The notes under the pieces: generated by a model
The model's input: the letters and a program-made list of their open reading frames with translations, nothing else
Databases searched by the model: none
Told to the model about the DNA's origin: nothing
Assembly (NCBI GenBank): GCA_035525225.1
Contig: DATLFA010000051.1
Location: 34,994-98,993, forward strand
From: DATLFA01 sp035525225
GTDB taxonomy: Bacteria > Actinomycetota > Acidimicrobiia > Acidimicrobiales > WLNW01
Direction: 5' to 3'
DNA length: 64,000 bases
Shown: positions 60,109 through 64,000 of the stretch, one piece after another
Layout of the letters: each line of letters starts with the position of its first letter
Numbering within the stretch: position 1 is the stretch's first letter
Position numbers and translations under genes: made by a program

Positions 60109-60918
60109 TCACGTCTCCAAGAGCCCTCCGACCTGGGCCGAGTACATCGGATGGTGACACAACGTGCCGCCGTCGATCACCACTACCTGTCCGGTGACGA
60201 ACGACGCCGCGTCCGACGCGAGGTAGGCGATCAGCTTCGCGACGTCGTCGGGCGTGCCCGGGCGGGCGATCAATCGGTTGCTCGACGACACGTGGCGATC
60301 GCGTGGTGAGTACGCGGCTTCGGCGACTGGCGACATGATCAAACCGGGCGCGACCGCATTGCATCGGATTTGCTGGCGGCCGTGCGTCGTGGCCACGTAC
60401 TGCGTGAGCGCGTTGACTCCCGCTTTCGACACACCGTACGCAACCTGGCCCCACCGTCCGGTCAATGCGTCGATCGACGACACGTTCACTATGGATCCAC
60501 CACCGCCTTCGATCATGTGGGGGATCGCAAACCGGCAACCGAGCATCACACCGCGGAGGTTGACGTCGAAGATGTGATCCCACAGCGCGAGGTCGACATC
60601 GACGACGCTGGTATCGGCGCCGTAGGTGTCGGGGCCCACCGCACCGGCGTTGTTGACGAGCACGTCGAGTCGCCCGAATGTCGAGACGGCGGTATCGATC
60701 AGCGCTCGCACGGCGTCGGGGTCGGTGACGTCACAATCGACCGCAATGCCGTGTTGCCCTCGGCCTTCGATCGCGGACACCGTGCCCCGAGCACCGACGC
60801 TGTCGATGTCACCGATCGCTACCGACGCGCCGTGCTCCGCCAGCAGCCACGCAGTGGCGCGGCCGATGCCCGACGCCGCCCCGGTCACCACGGCGACCCT
60901 TCCATTGAGATCGATCAC
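60109..60918 (-). CDS. SDR-family oxidoreductase
   Basis: A 269-residue SDR: TGAASGIG, NNAGAVG, serine in NVSSIDA, YGVSK and VVVIDGG. GTG 60918 is preferred because GGAGAG lies eight bases before it; ATG 60939 is the alternative and adds MGNWRAN. The C-terminal 15 residues (CHHPMYSAQVGGLLET) are a long extra tail. It is divergent from the KstD-like gene; this dehydrogenase pair may oxidise the same ring system. Confidence 0.9.
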   Translation of the reverse strand: MIDLNGRVAVVTGAASGIGRATAWLLAEHGASVAIGDIDSVGARGTVSAIEGRGQHGIAVDCDVTDPDAVRALIDTAVSTFGRLDVLVNNAGAVGPDTYGADTSVVDVDLALWDHIFDVNLRGVMLGCRFAIPHMIEGGGGSIVNVSSIDALTGRWGQVAYGVSKAGVNALTQYVATTHGRQQIRCNAVAPGLIMSPVAEAAYSPRDRHVSSSNRLIARPGTPDDVAKLIAYLASDAASFVTGQVVVIDGGTLCHHPMYSAQVGGLLET

Positions 60919-60988
60919 GTTGGCTCTCCAGTTGCCCATCATCGGGCGCGCGGTCAGACTCCGCGACAGTAACCCCGAGGAGGGTCTT

Positions 60989-62623
60989 GTGATCACGGTC
61001 AAGCCGGACAAGTGGGATCGCGTCGTCGACGTGATCGTCGTCGGGTCAGGTGGCGCGGCACTCGTCGCCGCGACGTTGGCCCATGACGGCGGGGCCGCAG
61101 TGCTCGTCGTCGAGAAGGCCGACATGCTCGGCGGCACGACCGCGGTGTCCGGTGGTGTCATGTGGTTGCCCAACAATCATCTGATGGGCGGCGCGGGCAT
61201 CACCGACAGCCGTGACGACGCCATCGCGTACGTGACGCGACTGGCCAACGGGCACGAGCACGATCCGGCGCTCATCGAGACCTTCGTCGACACCGCGCCC
61301 GAGATGCTGGCGTATCTCGAAGCGCACACGCCGCTACGCATGGCGGTGGTGCCGAACTTCCCCGACTACTACTTCGCCTACGACGTGCCCGGCAAGCGCC
61401 ACGGTGGCCGATCGCTCGAACCAGTGCCGTACGCGGTCGGCACCGAACTGCCCGAGTGGCGCGACAAGCTCGTCACGCGCGGCACGCTGATGTCGTTGGG
61501 CGCGGTCACCACTCTCGGCGAAGACTTCTCGGCACCCGACGACGCGTTGCGAGCCGAGCTCGCTCGCCGCGAAGCCCAAGACGTCCGTACAAAGGGAGCA
61601 GCACTCATCGCGATGTTGTTCAAGGGGCTCCTCGAACGTGGTGTCGAGGTCACGCTCGGCACCGCGGCGCGCGAGCTCGTGATGATCGACGGCGAAGTGT
61701 GCGGTGTCCGATGCGAGCAGGCCAGCGGTAGTCGCGTGATCGGCGCCCGCAAAGGCGTGGTGCTCGCGTGCGGTGGCTTCGAGTGGAACCGCGAGATGGT
61801 CAATGCCTTCATCGGCTACGACGTCAAGCCGCTGTCGCCACCGAACAACGTCGGTGATGGCCTCGTCATGGCCATGGAAGCCGGCGGTCAGATTGCGAAC
61901 ATGAACTCGTACTGGGGCCAGCCGGCCATGTTCGACCCGGGCGTGACGCGCAATGGTGAGTTGGTGCCGCAGTTCGAATGGGCTCGCGGCGAGCCGGGTT
62001 CGCTGATCGTCAACGGTCACGGCGTGCGCTTCGCCAACGAGTCGCTGCCGTACAACGACTTCCCCAAGACCTTCGGACGCTATGACCCGACCAACGTCGA
62101 TTTCCCCAACGAAGCGCCGGCGTGGATGATCTTCGACGAACGCACCAAGCGATCCGTGCGCATCATGTCGATGCTGCCCGACGACCCGGCTCCCGATTGG
62201 ATTCCACAGGCCGCCACCGTGCGCGAGCTGGCCGCCAAGATCGGCGTCGACCCTGACACACTGGAAGCGACGGTCGCTCGCTTCGACAAGCACGCTGCCG
62301 ACGGCGACGATCCCGACTTCTTGCGCACGCGGCAGGGCTTGATGGCACCGGGCCGCATGCGGCCACTCGTGGGGCCCTACTACGCAGTCGGCATATTCCC
62401 CGGCGCGCTCGGCACCAACGGTGGGCCTCGCCTCGATGCCGACGCGCGGGTTCGCGCGTATCGGGGCGGTGTAGTGCCGGGCCTCTACGCGGCGGGCAAT
62501 ACCGCGGCGAGTGTCTACGGCTGGGCATATCCCGGTGGCGGCGGCACCATCGGGCAGGGCGCCGTGTTCGGTTACCGCGCCGGCCGCCATGTCGCGAAGC
62601 AACCTTCCCGAGCGATCGACTGA
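60989..62623 (+). CDS. FAD-dependent dehydrogenase, 3-ketosteroid delta1-dehydrogenase/fumarate-reductase-like
   Basis: A 544-residue flavoprotein. GTG 60989 follows GAGGAGGG. The FAD motif GSGGAALVAATLAHDGG is at about residue 19, followed by VVEKADMLGGTTAVSGG as in KstD-type enzymes. The C-terminal FAD segment is LYAAGNTAASVYGWAYPGGGGTIGQG, typical of the family. It would introduce a ring double bond or reduce an enone. The adjacent SDR and amidohydrolase genes support ring degradation; a steroid-like substrate is possible but unproven. Confidence 0.9.
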   Translation: MITVKPDKWDRVVDVIVVGSGGAALVAATLAHDGGAAVLVVEKADMLGGTTAVSGGVMWLPNNHLMGGAGITDSRDDAIAYVTRLANGHEHDPALIETFVDTAPEMLAYLEAHTPLRMAVVPNFPDYYFAYDVPGKRHGGRSLEPVPYAVGTELPEWRDKLVTRGTLMSLGAVTTLGEDFSAPDDALRAELARREAQDVRTKGAALIAMLFKGLLERGVEVTLGTAARELVMIDGEVCGVRCEQASGSRVIGARKGVVLACGGFEWNREMVNAFIGYDVKPLSPPNNVGDGLVMAMEAGGQIANMNSYWGQPAMFDPGVTRNGELVPQFEWARGEPGSLIVNGHGVRFANESLPYNDFPKTFGRYDPTNVDFPNEAPAWMIFDERTKRSVRIMSMLPDDPAPDWIPQAATVRELAAKIGVDPDTLEATVARFDKHAADGDDPDFLRTRQGLMAPGRMRPLVGPYYAVGIFPGALGTNGGPRLDADARVRAYRGGVVPGLYAAGNTAASVYGWAYPGGGGTIGQGAVFGYRAGRHVAKQPSRAID

Positions 62624-62632
62624 CGGCGCGCG

Positions 62633-63829
62633 ATGTTGCCCGCCATCGATTCGGACGGACACGTATTCGAGCCCTCAGACGTGTGGAGCGACCGCATGGA
62701 CGCGAAGCGGTGGGGCGACCTGATCCCGCGCTATGTCGCCGAAGATCATGACGGCCACGAATCGTGGTACATCGGCGGCGTCCGACGATTCGCCGGTACC
62801 GGCATCTTCGGCTGCGGAGTCGGCCTCGATCCCGACGAACTCGCGTCGCGCAAGTGGAAGTACACCGAGGGCCACGCGGGCGGATGGGATCCCCACGAGC
62901 GGCTGCGGGTGCTCGACGAAGAGGGGATCGACCGCACGATCCTGTATCCGACGATGGGCATGTTGTGGGGCCCGCTCGACCCGATCCCCGCCATCCGTGA
63001 CCCTCAGTTCGTGCTCGCCTGCCAGCAGGCGTACAACGATTGGGTCGCCGACTACTGCAAGGTCGCGCCGTCTCGCTTGATGGCGGTCGCGACCATCCCG
63101 ATACAAGACATCGAACTCGCGATGGCCGAAACACAGCGCGCCGTCGAAGACCTCGGGCTGTGCGGCATCATGTTGCGATCAGCGCCGCCCGACCCTGCGG
63201 TGCCGTTCAACCACCCGCACTTCGATCCGCTGTGGGCGTTGTGTCAAGACCTCGACGTGCCGATTGCGCTGCATCCCGCGACACACGTCGACTTCCCCAA
63301 TGCCGTGCGGTTGTTCGATCTCATCAACCGTGAAGCAAACGTCAGCGTGAACAACCGGGGCACCGACCAATTGCGCGGCGGTGGTGCAATCAGCCACGCT
63401 GTGGGTGCGCCGGTCGACGCCATCGTGTGCCTCGGCCGCTTCGTCATGGGCGGCGTGTGTGAGCGTTTCCCCCGGCTACGGCTGCTCATCTTGGAGTCGG
63501 GCGGCGGCTGGTTGCCGGCGATCCTGCACACCATGGACGAAGAGATCAGAGCGCGTCCGAAGGAGCGGGAGTGGTTGACCCATCTGCCCAGTGAGTACTT
63601 CAAGCGGCAGTGTTGGATCAGCTTCACCCCCGATGACCCGACCCTCGTACCCACCGTCGAACTCATCGGTGACGATCGCCTGCTGTGGGCCACCGACTTC
63701 CCCCACCTCGACGGCGTCTATCCGGGCGCGGTGACGAAGTTGGCCGAAACCCTCGCGCCGCTGCCCGCTGAGTCGCAGGCACGCATCGCGATGGACAACG
63801 CCATCGCCGCATACGGCATCAGCATCTGA
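62633..63829 (+). CDS. ACMSD-like amidohydrolase (COG2159 type)
   Basis: A 398-residue member of a distinct subgroup: AIDSDGHVFEPSDVW (DGH instead of DDH), IALHPATHVD, LESGGGWLPA and ATDFPHLDGVYP. The subgroup carries a CGV insert after FAGTGIFG. It starts 9 bases after the KstD-like gene and should be cotranscribed. In analogous actinobacterial clusters such enzymes cleave a C-C bond after ring oxidation. Confidence 0.9.
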   Translation: MLPAIDSDGHVFEPSDVWSDRMDAKRWGDLIPRYVAEDHDGHESWYIGGVRRFAGTGIFGCGVGLDPDELASRKWKYTEGHAGGWDPHERLRVLDEEGIDRTILYPTMGMLWGPLDPIPAIRDPQFVLACQQAYNDWVADYCKVAPSRLMAVATIPIQDIELAMAETQRAVEDLGLCGIMLRSAPPDPAVPFNHPHFDPLWALCQDLDVPIALHPATHVDFPNAVRLFDLINREANVSVNNRGTDQLRGGGAISHAVGAPVDAIVCLGRFVMGGVCERFPRLRLLILESGGGWLPAILHTMDEEIRARPKEREWLTHLPSEYFKRQCWISFTPDDPTLVPTVELIGDDRLLWATDFPHLDGVYPGAVTKLAETLAPLPAESQARIAMDNAIAAYGISI

Positions 63830-63865
63830 CCTCGTGTCAACGCGCGCACCGGCCCATTCCGTTGA

Positions 63866-64000
63866 TCAGTTCCATGGGAAGCCGGGTTGTCGGATTGGGG
63901 GTTTGGTGGTTTCGGTGGTGCCGTCGGGGTAGGTGATATGGAGGGTGCCGTCGGGTTCCATGACGAGTCGGATTTTGGGGTCGTGGGCGGCGCGGTGGTG
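63866..64000 (-). CDS. C-terminal end of a DUF222-HNH endonuclease family gene (cut by the window edge)
   Basis: The last 44 codons are visible on the minus strand, ending at the TGA at 63866-63868: HHRAAHDPKIRLVMEPDGTL, then HITYPDGTT and QPGFPWN. This tail is typical of the C-terminus of DUF222-HNH proteins beyond the HNH core. It is not closely similar to the C-terminus of the HNH gene at 11297, so the two belong to different subgroups. The rest lies outside the window. Confidence 0.7.
   Translation of the reverse strand, partial: HHRAAHDPKIRLVMEPDGTLHITYPDGTTETTKPPIRQPGFPWN

Noticed and set aside
1..64000. Catabolic phage, integrative element or CRISPR locus
   Set aside because: No integrase, transposase, att-like direct repeats, phage genes or spaced repeats were seen; the only mobile-like genes are the two DUF222-HNH loci.

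Overview
The window is a dense, high-G+C stretch (about two-thirds G+C by eye) of what looks like an actinobacterial chromosome. Supporting signs are three luciferase-like (LLM/F420-type) oxidoreductases, DUF222-HNH endonuclease genes, GTG/TTG starts, many ATGA/GTGA stop-start overlaps, TANNNT -10 boxes and putative leaderless starts. Acidimicrobiia or a related catabolic actinobacterium is my best guess; this is inference, not proof. No rRNA, tRNA, CRISPR array, integrase or transposase was seen, and no gene-free stretch exceeds about 210 bases.

Almost every gene belongs to a small set of catabolic families that recur many times: seven ACMSD-like amidohydrolases (COG2159 type), four N-acyl-D-amino-acid-deacylase-like amidohydrolases (COG3653 type), eight short-chain dehydrogenases (SDR), five enoyl-CoA hydratase/isomerase proteins, three cytochromes P450, three LLM monooxygenases, two CaiB-type CoA-transferases, two APH/ACAD10-type kinases, two AP-endonuclease-2-type isomerases, two VOC proteins and two MFS transporters. 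This is a catabolic supercluster for one or more unidentified hydrophobic, probably CoA-activated substrates. The only clear housekeeping gene is a DEAD-box RNA helicase at 45.5-46.9 kb. No recognisable transcription regulator is encoded.

Layout. 0-6.3 kb (+): acyl-CoA dehydrogenase, methyltransferase, isomerase, esterase, COG3653 hydrolase and crotonase in a tight operon. 6.3-11.2 kb: nitronate monooxygenase (-), atypical SDR (+), kinase (-), unknown protein and enoyl-CoA hydratase (+). 11.2-13.4 kb: a scar with a 31-codon ORF, a DUF222-HNH gene and a twice-frameshifted methyltransferase. 13.4-18.5 kb: GNAT, P450, DUF1330, LLM, Gfo/Idh/MocA, SDR. 18.5-22.8 kb (-): amidohydrolase, disrupted phytanoyl-CoA dioxygenase, unknown protein, PhzF, SDR. 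22.9-30.1 kb: SDR-CoA-transferase operon and a mix of crotonases and SDRs. 30.2-32.9 kb (+): COG3653 hydrolase with CoA-transferase. 34.2-39.1 kb (+): MFS, P450, amidohydrolase, isomerase. 39.1-43.4 kb (-): ketopantoate-reductase-like protein, DUF1214 protein, amidohydrolase, kinase. 43.4-45.5 kb (+): SMP-30 lactonase and amidohydrolase. 47.0-50.3 kb (-): TauD-type dioxygenase, MFS, P450. 50.4-54.7 kb (+): COG3653 hydrolase, LLM, acyl-CoA ligase. 54.6-59.5 kb: amidohydrolase and VOC (-), cupin dioxygenase (+), LLM and COG3653 hydrolase (-). 59.6-63.8 kb: VOC (+), SDR (-), KstD-like flavoprotein and amidohydrolase (+). The right edge cuts a second DUF222-HNH gene.

A plausible joint logic is import (MFS), oxygenation (P450, LLM, non-haem iron enzymes), oxidation by SDR and KstD-like enzymes, CoA activation (ligase, CoA-transferases), beta-oxidation-like steps (acyl-CoA dehydrogenase, crotonases) and C-C or amide hydrolysis/decarboxylation by the amidohydrolases. 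The most unusual sequence-level observations are a short palindromic repeat dispersed at gene boundaries, recurring gene pairings (MFS+P450, COG3653+LLM), paralogues with missing catalytic residues, and overlapping divergent promoters.
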